Part shown: positions 1-6,304 of the stretch, piece by piece
Position numbering within the stretch: position 1 is the stretch's first letter
Layout of the letters: every line of letters starts with the position of its first letter
NCBI GenBank assembly: GCA_050012355.1
Contig: JBEKHI010000341.1
Location: 1-9,190, forward strand
Reading direction: 5' to 3'
Source: JBEKHI01 sp050012355
Lineage (GTDB): Bacteria > Actinomycetota > Actinomycetes > Streptosporangiales > Streptosporangiaceae
DNA length: 9,190 nt
The notes under the pieces: generated by a model
The model's input: only the letters and a program-made list of their open reading frames with translations
Database searches by the model: none
What the model was told of the DNA's origin: nothing
Position numbers and translations under genes: made by a program

Positions 1-147
1 GGCGAGCGCCAGCACGACGAAGAAGACGATGATGGCCAGGCCGGCCACAGCGGCCTTCCGCTCGGTGAGTACCCGGCGGAGCAGGCCGGCGCGTGACCGG
101 ACCGGGCCCTGTATGCCCGTGAGGCCGGGCTCGGTGATCATGCTCAT
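1..147 (-). CDS. ABC peptide transporter permease, DppC-like (partial, N-terminus only)
   Basis: Only the first 49 codons are in the window; the rest runs off the left edge. Translation from the ATG at 147 gives about 25 polar residues, then an Arg-rich stretch (LLRRVLTERKAA), then a hydrophobic segment that begins a first membrane helix (AGLAIIVFFVVLALA). This layout is typical of the inner-membrane permease DppC/OppC, which pairs with DppB/OppB to form the channel of a peptide importer. The start lies 7 bases after the stop of the DppB-like gene, so the two are surely co-transcribed. The call rests on this N-terminal pattern and gene order, because the diagnostic cytoplasmic EAA loop is outside the window. 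Confidence 0.8.
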   Translation of the reverse strand, partial: MSMITEPGLTGIQGPVRSRAGLLRRVLTERKAAVAGLAIIVFFVVLALA

Positions 148-154
148 GCGGTGC

Positions 155-1126
155 TCATTCGGTGATCCTCGGATCGAGCCTGAAGTAGGCGAGGTCCGCG
201 ATGAAGTTCAGCAGCACGACGGCCACGGCCAGGATCAGGAAACCGCCCTGCAGCATCGGGTAGTCACGCTGGTTGATCGCGTTCCACAGTGCCCATCCGA
301 TACCTGGCCAGGAGAAGATGAACTCGATGAGGATGGCCCCGGCCACGATCCAGCCCAGGGACAGCGCCACGATGGTCACGATGGGCAGCAGCGCGTTGCG
401 CAGTACGTGCCGGGAGATGATCTTCCAGTCGCTCAGGCCCTTGGCCCGCGCGGTGAGCACGTAGTCCTCGCCCATCGTCTCCAGCATGGAGGACCGCATG
501 ATCAGGGTGAACTCGCCGTAGAGCGTCAGCACCAAGGTGAGCGCGGGAAGGATCATGTGCAGGCCGATGTCCTCCAGGTGCGTCAGGACGCTCTGCGTCC
601 CGAACACGCTGATGTACGGGTTCTCCATTCCCGAGGTGGGCAGCAGCCCGCCGAACAGGATCAGCAGCATCAGGCCGAGGAATTGCGTCGGGAAGGCGTA
701 GAACGCGACGGCCAAATTGGTGGTCAGGTGGTCAGCGGCGGATCCGCGGCGCCACGCCGACAAGATCCCGGTCGCGATCCCGACGACGATCGCGCCCACG
801 GTCCCGACCGTCACCATCGGGATGGTGTTCTCCAGCGCGGTCACCAGCAGCGAGGACACCGGCTGCTGGTAGGCAAACGAGATGCCCATATTCCCGTGCG
901 CCAGCTCCCGCAGGTAGAGCACGTACTGCTCCCATTTTGGCTTGTCGAGGCCGAACTCCACGGTCAGCGCGTGCCGGAGCTGCGGCGTGGCATGCGGAAC
1001 CCGCGCTAGGTCGCTGACCGCGTTACCGGGCAGCACGCGGAACAGGAAGAAATTGAGGCTGATCGCGATGAAGATCGTCAGCAGGGCGAACCCGGCCCGC
1101 TTGATCACGTAGTCTGCGCCGCGCAT
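155..1126 (-). CDS. ABC peptide/nickel transporter permease, DppB-like
   Basis: A 323-residue integral membrane permease of the DppB/OppB family, which forms half of the transmembrane channel of a peptide (or nickel) importer. Visible family marks are an N-terminal helix (about residues 10-33) ending in FRVLPGN and a periplasmic segment with an FGLDKP motif (58-63). The cytoplasmic EAA loop, which docks on the ATPase, is at about 221-251 (TARAKGL...RHVLRNALLP). The signature FSWPGIGWAL follows at 271-280, with an RDYP motif at 287-290. Length is normal for the family. It sits third in the operon, 40 bases after the binding-protein gene and 7 bases before the DppC-like gene. AAGGA about 11 bases before the ATG may serve as a ribosome site. 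Family and role are secure; the substrate is inferred from the neighbouring peptidase. Confidence 0.95.
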   Translation of the reverse strand: MRGADYVIKRAGFALLTIFIAISLNFFLFRVLPGNAVSDLARVPHATPQLRHALTVEFGLDKPKWEQYVLYLRELAHGNMGISFAYQQPVSSLLVTALENTIPMVTVGTVGAIVVGIATGILSAWRRGSAADHLTTNLAVAFYAFPTQFLGLMLLILFGGLLPTSGMENPYISVFGTQSVLTHLEDIGLHMILPALTLVLTLYGEFTLIMRSSMLETMGEDYVLTARAKGLSDWKIISRHVLRNALLPIVTIVALSLGWIVAGAILIEFIFSWPGIGWALWNAINQRDYPMLQGGFLILAVAVVLLNFIADLAYFRLDPRITE

Positions 1127-1166
1127 GTCTACCCGGATCCTTGTCTGGCGGACGTTCGCCTGCCGG

Positions 1167-2840
1167 TCACGATTCGTGCGCCTGGAGCAGTGTCTGCGTG
1201 GACAGCGAGTTCACCGAGCCCATGACGGGTGAAGGGACGAAGCCCGTCCACTTCTTGCTGTGCGCCTCAATGACATCCGGATAATCGAGGATGATGTAGG
1301 GCCGGGCGTTATAGATCCACTGCTGCATCTTCCAGATGAGCCCCTGCCGCTGCGACTGGACGGTGAGCGTGCTCTGCTCCTGGTACATCTGGTCATAGGC
1401 GGCGTTGCAGTAGCCAGAGTCGCTGTTATTGCCTAGCTGCGCGCAGGTCAGCATCGAGAGCATGAAGTCCGGGTCGACCGGCGGAACCCAGTCCCACATC
1501 GCCATGTCGAAGGTCTCGTACTTGTTGTCCGGGGCGGAGATCGCATTGAAGGCGGCGCTGTCGTCCATGTTCTGCTGGCTGATCTGGATGCCTATCTTCC
1601 TAAAGTCGGCCTGCAGGATCTGGAACGTACGGTCCCCCGTACCTAGTTCGTCCGACGGGAAGATGACGTTGTAAGCCATCGGATGACCGTCGGCGATCCG
1701 GATCCCGTTCGGCCCCATCTTGTAGCCGGCCTTGTTCAGCAGCTGGTTGGCCTTGGCCAGGTTGAACCCGGCCGGCTGGACCGCGCTGTCGTGCCAGATC
1801 CCGTCCGCCGGGGAGATGATCGTGCTGCCGGGGCTGGCGTAGCCGAGCCAGGCCGTCTTGACGATCTGCTGGCGGTCGGTCGCGTACTCCAGCGCCTGGC
1901 GCACCAGGGGATTGAGGAGCTCGCGGTGTGTCGTCTTCTTCGGGTTCGTGTTGATGATGAAGGTCTTCATGGAGAGCGACGGCTGGGTGGTGACGACGAA
2001 TCCCGAGCGCTTGAGGTCGGCTACGGCGGTGGGCGGCGTGTATTCGCCGATGAAGTCCACCTGGTCGGTCTTGAGCGCCTCGATCATCGCGTCATCGTTG
2101 CCGAAGAACTGCAGCCCGAATCCGTCGATGTGCGGCTTGGGCCCGTACCAGTCCGGGTTCCGCTTGAACAGGGCAATCTGGTTGGGAATGTACTTCACCA
2201 GCTCGAACGGGCCGCCGGAGACCACGGGCTGATTGTCAACCGGAACATTCAGGAAGGTTGTGATACCCGCTCCGTTGCCGGTGAAGTACTGTCCCCAGAC
2301 CTGGCGGGGCAGGATGGACAGCCCCTGCATCTGGGCCAGCACGTTCGCCACTGGGACCTTGTAGTGGACGACGAGGGTGTCCGGTCCCCGCGTCGTCGCG
2401 CCCGTCACGTGCGCCAGCACGCCGGCCGAGTTCGCGGTCGGCCCGTTGTCGTACTTGAGGGTGGAGTTGATCGTCCACGCCGCGTCCGCCGCGGTCAGCG
2501 GGCGCCCGTCCGACCACCGGGCATGCGGGCGTGTGTGGAACGTCCAGGTGAGGCCGTTAGCGGAATGCTGCCAGCTGGTGGCGAAGTCGGCGACGAGGCT
2601 CAGCTTCGAGTTGTACTGGACCAGCTGCGGGTAGATGTACTCGAACGCGACGTAGGAGTAATCCGACTGCGCGACGAACGGGTTCATCGAGTCGATCGGA
2701 TAGCTGGTCCCGATCCGGAGGACCCCGCCTTCCGACGCCGCTACGCCTGCCGAGCCCAGCGCAGCGGTACATGCCGCGAGCAGCGTCGTCACCCCTATCA
2801 GTCCAGCCGCTGCCGCAGCGAGCCGAAAGCGGCGGCTCAT
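1167..2840 (-). CDS. ABC transporter substrate-binding lipoprotein, family 5 (peptide/nickel type)
   Basis: A 557-residue extracytoplasmic solute-binding protein of the SBP_bac_5 (DppA/OppA) type, which captures the substrate outside the membrane. The N-terminus is a lipoprotein signal: MSRR, a hydrophobic core, then lipobox LAAC with the lipidated Cys at residue 24. Family features follow in order: a GVLRIGTSYPIDSMNPF strand near residues 39-55, LVADFATSW near 82-90, then GLTWTFHTRPHARWSDGRPLTAAD, which closely matches the usual family signature. A C-terminal half with DPDFM and similar segments follows. The ATG overlaps the stop of the upstream peptidase by four bases (ATGA), and GAGAGG eight bases before it is a good ribosome site, so translational coupling is likely. 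Oligopeptide is the favoured substrate because of that peptidase; nickel or another small ligand cannot be excluded. Confidence 0.95.
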   Translation of the reverse strand: MSRRFRLAAAAAGLIGVTTLLAACTAALGSAGVAASEGGVLRIGTSYPIDSMNPFVAQSDYSYVAFEYIYPQLVQYNSKLSLVADFATSWQHSANGLTWTFHTRPHARWSDGRPLTAADAAWTINSTLKYDNGPTANSAGVLAHVTGATTRGPDTLVVHYKVPVANVLAQMQGLSILPRQVWGQYFTGNGAGITTFLNVPVDNQPVVSGGPFELVKYIPNQIALFKRNPDWYGPKPHIDGFGLQFFGNDDAMIEALKTDQVDFIGEYTPPTAVADLKRSGFVVTTQPSLSMKTFIINTNPKKTTHRELLNPLVRQALEYATDRQQIVKTAWLGYASPGSTIISPADGIWHDSAVQPAGFNLAKANQLLNKAGYKMGPNGIRIADGHPMAYNVIFPSDELGTGDRTFQILQADFRKIGIQISQQNMDDSAAFNAISAPDNKYETFDMAMWDWVPPVDPDFMLSMLTCAQLGNNSDSGYCNAAYDQMYQEQSTLTVQSQRQGLIWKMQQWIYNARPYIILDYPDVIEAHSKKWTGFVPSPVMGSVNSLSTQTLLQAHES

Positions 2841-4399
2841 CGCGGGATCCTCTCGATCCAGTGCAGGATGGCGCGTGTCGGGGAGCCGGTGGCACCCTCC
2901 GGCCAGCAGTCCGTGGCCTGTTCGAGGTAGGCCGTCGAGCCGCTGTCGATGTGCGCCCAGGGCACGGTGCCGACGAACTCGCTGAGGTACAGGCCCGCCA
3001 GCAGGGTGCTGTCCGGTACGCCCTTGGGCGTATTGCGGATATCGGCAACCGGGGATTCCAGGTAGCGGCGGTAGGCAGCCGGCATGGGTAGCTGCCAGCC
3101 CGGGTCCCCCGCGTCCGATCCGGCGGCCAGGAGCGCGTCTACCAGGGCCTGGTCATTGCCCATCACGGCGAAGAGGCTGTCTCCGAGACCCGCCGCGTCG
3201 GTAAGCGTGGCGACGTCGATAAGGGCGGCAGGCTTTCGCTCGGCGAGGTAGGCCAGTGTGTCGGCGACGACCAGCCGCCCCTCGCAGTCGGTGTCCAGCA
3301 CCTCCGATGTCCGGCCGCCGCGGTGCGTGATCACGTCCCCTGGCCGGAGCGCGGACCCGCCGGGCATGTTCTCCGCGAACGGCAGCACCGCGTCCAGGTT
3401 CACCGCCAGGTTCAGCTCGGCGGCGGCGCGCATAGCCGCCATGATGGCCGCGGCGCCGGCCATGTCGGACTTCATCCACTCGATCTCCGAGGTCCGCTTG
3501 AGCGACAGCCCGCCAGAGTCAAAGGTGATGCCCTTGCCGGTCAGGCCGAAAACCGGATCGTCTCCGCCGCCGCCGCGGTAGGACAGCTCGACGAGCCTCG
3601 GCTCGCTGGCGCTGCCCTGGCCGACTCCCAGGATCCCGCCGAATCCGCCGCGCGCCAGCTCGGCGGCGTCCAGCACCGAGCAGGACAGCCCGCATGCCGC
3701 GGCTAGCCGCCGCGCCTCGTCCGCGAGGTCGGCCGGCGTCGCGTCGGCGGCCGGCGTCGTCACCAGGTCGCGCGCCCAGTTGGTCACGCGGCCGAGCAGC
3801 TCACCGCGGCGCAGGCCTGCCGCTGCCGGTGCCTGGACGGACGGGTCGGCCAGCACGCTCACCGTGGTCAGCGCGGGCGGGCACCGCGAAAACTCGTCGA
3901 GCGGGTAGCGCTTGTAACGGCCGAACCGGTAGCCGCCGAGCAGCAGCCCTTCGGCGAACGCGCTGGCGGCCGCCAGCCAGGCGCTGTCTTCGGTGCTCCG
4001 CGCACCGGCGGCCGCGGCCGGCAGAGTGGTCGCGATGGAAGCGGCCGAGCTCATCTGGCGGGCGGCCATCATCGCTGCCTGGCGGATCTCGGCCGGGCCG
4101 GCCTCGGCCTCCGGGCCGAGCCCGATCAGCATCACGCGCGCGGCCGCGATGCGGCCGAGGCTCAGCGTCTCGAAGGTCTCGCCTAGCCGCCCGCGGAACT
4201 CACGCCCGGCAAACTGGCGGCCGTCCAGCACCCCGGCGAAACTGATCTCGAGTGCGTGGCTCACTTCCGCGACTCCGGGCCCGCTGGGGACCGGAGCCGT
4301 GTCGCCGTCGGCGGGGGCCGAGAAACACGGCAAGACCAGCAGGTCAGCCTGGGCATACGCCGGGGCAGCCAGCGACACTTCAAGTGTGACGGACGACAT
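2837..4399 (-). CDS. M17 family (leucyl aminopeptidase-like) metallopeptidase
   Basis: A 520-residue M17 peptidase, expected to be a cytosolic two-metal aminopeptidase releasing N-terminal residues from imported peptides. The C-terminal catalytic domain is clear: GKGITFDSGGLSLK (K289, D294, K301), MKSDMAGAA (D312), ENMPGG, RPGDV, and DTDCEGRL (D371, E373, R375). Spacing matches the E. coli PepA metal and catalytic residues. The signature motif is unusual: the family norm is NTDAEGRL, and here N is D and A is C. The later ATLTG is ATLTD. The N-terminal domain is poorly conserved. An upstream in-frame ATG at 4573 would add 58 residues, but that stretch lacks family character and would run through the operator and the divergent regulator start, so the ATG at 4399 is chosen. 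It is the first gene of the peptide-transport operon. Exact substrate specificity is unknown. Confidence 0.93.
   Translation of the reverse strand: MSSVTLEVSLAAPAYAQADLLVLPCFSAPADGDTAPVPSGPGVAEVSHALEISFAGVLDGRQFAGREFRGRLGETFETLSLGRIAAARVMLIGLGPEAEAGPAEIRQAAMMAARQMSSAASIATTLPAAAAGARSTEDSAWLAAASAFAEGLLLGGYRFGRYKRYPLDEFSRCPPALTTVSVLADPSVQAPAAAGLRRGELLGRVTNWARDLVTTPAADATPADLADEARRLAAACGLSCSVLDAAELARGGFGGILGVGQGSASEPRLVELSYRGGGGDDPVFGLTGKGITFDSGGLSLKRTSEIEWMKSDMAGAAAIMAAMRAAAELNLAVNLDAVLPFAENMPGGSALRPGDVITHRGGRTSEVLDTDCEGRLVVADTLAYLAERKPAALIDVATLTDAAGLGDSLFAVMGNDQALVDALLAAGSDAGDPGWQLPMPAAYRRYLESPVADIRNTPKGVPDSTLLAGLYLSEFVGTVPWAHIDSGSTAYLEQATDCWPEGATGSPTRAILHWIERIPR
2849..2854 (-). promoter_or_regulatory. 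Ribosome binding site of the binding-protein gene inside the peptidase gene
   Basis: GAGAGG (minus strand) lies 8 bases upstream of the ATG at 2840 and within the last codons of the peptidase gene. It supports that start and re-initiation after the upstream stop. Confidence 0.6.
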
Positions 4400-4408
4400 G
4401 TCGGCAGT

Positions 4409-4414
4409 ATTATG
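4409..4414 (-). promoter_or_regulatory. Probable -10 element of the peptidase/transporter operon
   Basis: On the minus strand CATAAT ends 9 bases before the ATG at 4399. No ribosome site is seen before that ATG, so the transcript may be leaderless or nearly so. The -35 is weak: candidates are GTCTTG or TCTTGT around 4431-4437, with 16-17 base spacers. The FadR-type operator at 4421-4431 falls between the two elements, which fits repression by the divergent regulator. Confidence 0.45.
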
Positions 4415-4417
4415 GAT

Positions 4418-4434
4418 TTTTGGTTCCACCACAA
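4418..4434. promoter_or_regulatory. Probable GntR/FadR-type operator
   Basis: The core TGGTTCCACCA (4421-4431) is a perfect TGGT-N3-ACCA dyad. The dyad extends outward to TTnTGGTnnnACCAnAA over 17 bases with one mismatched pair. TGGT-N3-ACCA is the core known for E. coli FadR, and FadR-subfamily regulators generally use GT-Nx-AC palindromes. It lies between the divergent GntR gene and the peptidase operon, inside the likely operon promoter and about 10 bases upstream of a possible gntR -35. Binding by the neighbouring regulator is inferred. No second TGGT-N3-ACCA was noticed in the window. Confidence 0.65.
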
Positions 4435-4441
4435 GACCTAT

Positions 4442-4469
4442 TTGCTGATTGGGTGTGTTGCGGTAACGT
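4442..4469 (+). promoter_or_regulatory. Possible promoter of the GntR regulator
   Basis: TTGCTG (4442-4447) and TAACGT (4464-4469) are separated by 16 bases and lie about 30 bases upstream of the regulator start. Both hexamers match the consensus only in part. The operator at 4421-4431 lies just upstream, so autoregulation is possible. Confidence 0.3.
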
Positions 4470-4496
4470 CCTGTTCGCCGGGTCCTGACGAAGGGA

Positions 4497-5387
4497 ATGG
4501 TTTTGAACACACATGCCACCCCGGGAGGCCACGGGGCGGCTGCCCCTGACCCGCGCGCCGACGCCGAGGCCACTGCTCATGGGGTCCAGACGCCCCACGC
4601 GCTGCGTGAGCCACTGCGAATCCCGACGGCCGTGGATGAGATAACCGACCGGCTGCTGACCGCTATCGCTATCGGCGAGTTGCTGCCGGGCTCACGGCTG
4701 CCTCCGGAACGGGAGATGGCCGCGATGCTGAAGGTCGGGCGGAACACCATCCGTGAGGCCGTCACCCGGCTAGTGGCTATGGGGATCATCGAGATCCGGC
4801 GCGGGCGGACTGGCGGAGCCGTGGTCACCACCAGCTGGAGTGAAGCATCCGCGCATGCCGTTCAGCGTACGCTCCGGCCGCTGCGTGGTGAGCTGGAGGA
4901 ACTGTTCGACTTCTGCGCGCTGATCGAGGCTACGGTGGCCAGGGCCGCTGCCGAGCGGCGCACTGACGACGACATCCGCGCCATCTCAGAAGCGCTGGCT
5001 GCCTTCATGGCGGCGCCTGACCATGCAGAGGAGCAGGCAACCGACCACGTGTTCCACCGCGCGATCATGGACGCCGCAGGCAATCCGCAGCTGGCTGCGC
5101 TCAACCGCGACCTCATCACCCGGATCAGCCTCGGGTTCCCGCTCGAGCCTTGGCGCGACCCGGATCTCGGCGGCGATGGCAGCCAGCGCGCCCGGGCTGA
5201 GCACACCGCGCTCGCCCAGGCAATCACGCGCGGCGATGTCGAGGAAGCAGGCCACATCGCCCGCCGGCACTCCTACATCAGCGCGGAGATCATCCAGCAG
5301 ACCATGGACCGGGCCGACCGCACGGCACCAGGCTCGTTATGGCGCTTCCTTGCGGCTAGGTGGCCTGACGCCGCGGGCAGGTGCTGA
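4497..5387 (+). CDS. GntR family regulator, FadR subfamily (GntR wHTH + FCD)
   Basis: A 296-residue transcription regulator. After a low-complexity N-terminal tail of about 40 residues comes a GntR winged helix (about 43-112; signature GSRLPPEREMAAMLKVGRNTIREAV, wing RRGRTGGAVV). An FCD effector domain follows (about 134-262). Likely metal ligands of the FCD domain are D183, H187 (DHVFH), H236 (EHTALAQAI) and H258 (ARRH). In many FCD proteins an Arg lies four residues before the conserved Glu (here E144); this protein has Cys140. Start choice is uncertain: the ATG at 4497 directly abuts GAAGGGA (4490-4496), which is too close for normal use. The in-frame TTG at 4503 has ideal spacing of 6 bases and may be the true start. 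It is divergent from the peptide-uptake operon and probably represses it in response to a small acid or peptide-derived ligand (inference). Confidence 0.92.
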   Translation: MVLNTHATPGGHGAAAPDPRADAEATAHGVQTPHALREPLRIPTAVDEITDRLLTAIAIGELLPGSRLPPEREMAAMLKVGRNTIREAVTRLVAMGIIEIRRGRTGGAVVTTSWSEASAHAVQRTLRPLRGELEELFDFCALIEATVARAAAERRTDDDIRAISEALAAFMAAPDHAEEQATDHVFHRAIMDAAGNPQLAALNRDLITRISLGFPLEPWRDPDLGGDGSQRARAEHTALAQAITRGDVEEAGHIARRHSYISAEIIQQTMDRADRTAPGSLWRFLAARWPDAAGRC

Positions 5388-5406
5388 TCATCTGGGGTGG
5401 CCACTA

Positions 5407-5424
5407 GGCCGCAAGCTGCGGGCC
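5407..5424 (+). terminator. Possible terminator hairpin after the GntR gene
   Basis: GGCCGCA (5407-5413) and TGCGGGCC (5417-5424) form a 7-bp GC-rich stem with one bulged C and a 3-base loop, 20 bases after the regulator stop. There is no T-tract, which is common in actinomycete terminators. Its position is the main support. Confidence 0.4.
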
Positions 5425-5643
5425 GACAATCGAATAGGTAGAAAATCTAGGTCGAGCGAAACCATGTCGGCTACTGGAGGCTGCTGCTCGAGAATGCACT
5501 GGCGGGTCTCCTCGCGCCTGACTAGGGCTTGCCGGCGGACCTGCCGAGCGGACATGAGCATGCCGCTACCCGCGTCCGAGGGGTTGGCGCGGGGCCCTCT
5601 GCCTGGTGCGTCGGCGAGAGTCGTCGAAGAACTCGTTAGACCG
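5425..5643. other. Intergenic stretch without a supported gene
   Basis: Between the regulator and the nucleotidyltransferase unit I see no convincing gene. The only open frame of note is a minus-strand frame from an ATG at 5561 (or 5555) to a stop at 5388-5390, about 55-57 residues, rich in Arg and Gln, with no recognisable motif and convergent with the regulator. It may be a decayed gene end or chance. Confidence 0.5.
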
Positions 5644-5702
5644 GATGTTCAACACCCCGTATAGAGATGTTGAAGGCCCTGAATAAAGACCTTTAACATC
5701 TC
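5644..5702. promoter_or_regulatory. Triple GATGTTnAA operator region with 13-bp inverted repeat
   Basis: Three copies of GATGTTnAA precede the nucleotidyltransferase gene: direct at 5644-5652 and 5666-5674 (22 bases apart, about two helical turns), and inverted at 5692-5700. The second and third are the hearts of a larger inverted repeat, 5664-5676 against 5690-5702. Its arms are 13 bases with one mismatch and a 13-base spacer. The repeat ends 5 bases before the extended -10, so a protein bound here would cover the -35 position. The obvious candidate ligand is the winged-helix protein encoded second in the unit (inference). Confidence 0.6.
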
Positions 5703-5706
5703 GATC

Positions 5707-5722
5707 TGTTACACTATGACAT
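5707..5722 (+). promoter_or_regulatory. Extended -10 promoter for a leaderless transcript
   Basis: TGTTACACT (5707-5715) fits an extended -10, TGnTAnnnT. It is followed by 7 bases and then the ATG at 5723, placing the predicted transcription start on or next to the start codon. No Shine-Dalgarno sequence precedes this ATG, which agrees with a leaderless mRNA, a common situation in actinomycetes. Confidence 0.55.
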
Positions 5723-6304
5723 ATGGAGATCACTGACGAGACGATCGATCTGCTGCTCGGCGCGCTGGCCGATCAGTTGCAGGCGCTCGGCAGTCAGGTT
5801 GAGATCGTGGTCATAGGGGGTTCCGCGCTGACCGCCCTTGGTCTCGTCAAGCGTGCGACCAGGGACGTGGATCTCCTGGCGGTCGCCGTCAACGGCGAAC
5901 TGTGCCCTGCCCAACCGTTGCCAGAAGCGCTCCTGTCCGCACGAGCGGCTGTCGCTGCGGACTTCGGCTTGGATGAGGACTGGCTGAACGCAGGGCCAAC
6001 GGATCTGCTCAGATGGGGGTTGCCTGAGGCCCTCATGAGCCGCGTCGTGACCAGGTCCTATGGGAAAACCCTGATCGTCCACTTCGCTGGCCGCCTCGAC
6101 CAGATTCACTTCAAGTTGTACGCCATGGTTGACCAGGGAGGGGGTCGTCATGAGACAGATCTCCGTGCACTCACTCCGACCCGGGATGAACTCGTCGCGG
6201 CCGCGCGCTGGTCGATAACGCAAGATCCATCACCCGGGTACAGATCGGTCCTGGCGGACGCTCTCTATGTCCTGGGGGTAGACAATGCAGATCTCGGAGA
6301 TTAG
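5723..6304 (+). CDS. Nucleotidyltransferase, DUF6036/AbiEii-like; possible toxin
   Basis: A 193-residue protein with a polymerase-beta-type nucleotidyltransferase core. Residues 29-52 read VVIGGSALTALG...RATRDVDLL: the GGS loop (32-34) and the D48-x-D50 metal pair. A second family block follows at 129-147 (HFKLYA...GRHETDL), with K131 and D146 at the positions used by AbiEii/MenT-type enzymes, so catalytic residues appear intact. Known relatives (AbiEii, the mycobacterial MenT group) act as toxins that transfer nucleotides to tRNA; the target of this protein is unknown. It is the first gene of a two-gene unit, probably leaderless, and its last 20 bases overlap the next gene. Length is like the smaller members of the group. 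An antibiotic nucleotidyltransferase is a less likely alternative, given the partner gene. Confidence 0.8.
   Translation: MEITDETIDLLLGALADQLQALGSQVEIVVIGGSALTALGLVKRATRDVDLLAVAVNGELCPAQPLPEALLSARAAVAADFGLDEDWLNAGPTDLLRWGLPEALMSRVVTRSYGKTLIVHFAGRLDQIHFKLYAMVDQGGGRHETDLRALTPTRDELVAAARWSITQDPSPGYRSVLADALYVLGVDNADLGD

Noticed and set aside
29..1009. Long plus-strand open frame of 326 residues opposite the DppB-like permease
   Set aside because: It is antisense to a clear permease, is rich in His, Gln, Arg and Gly without motifs, and arises from the high-GC codon bias of the true gene.
1683..2930. Plus-strand open frame of 415 residues opposite the binding-protein gene
   Set aside because: It is a shadow of the lipoprotein gene: Arg/Val/Gly-rich composition, no domain, no ribosome site.
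4400..4573. Upstream extension of the peptidase to an ATG at 4573 (58 more residues)
   Set aside because: It would cross the operator, the promoter region and the start of the divergent regulator, and the added residues lack M17 character.
5388..5561. Minus-strand frame of about 57 residues between the regulator and the nucleotidyltransferase
   Set aside because: No motif, no clear ribosome site and convergent with the regulator; kept only as a remark on the intergenic stretch.
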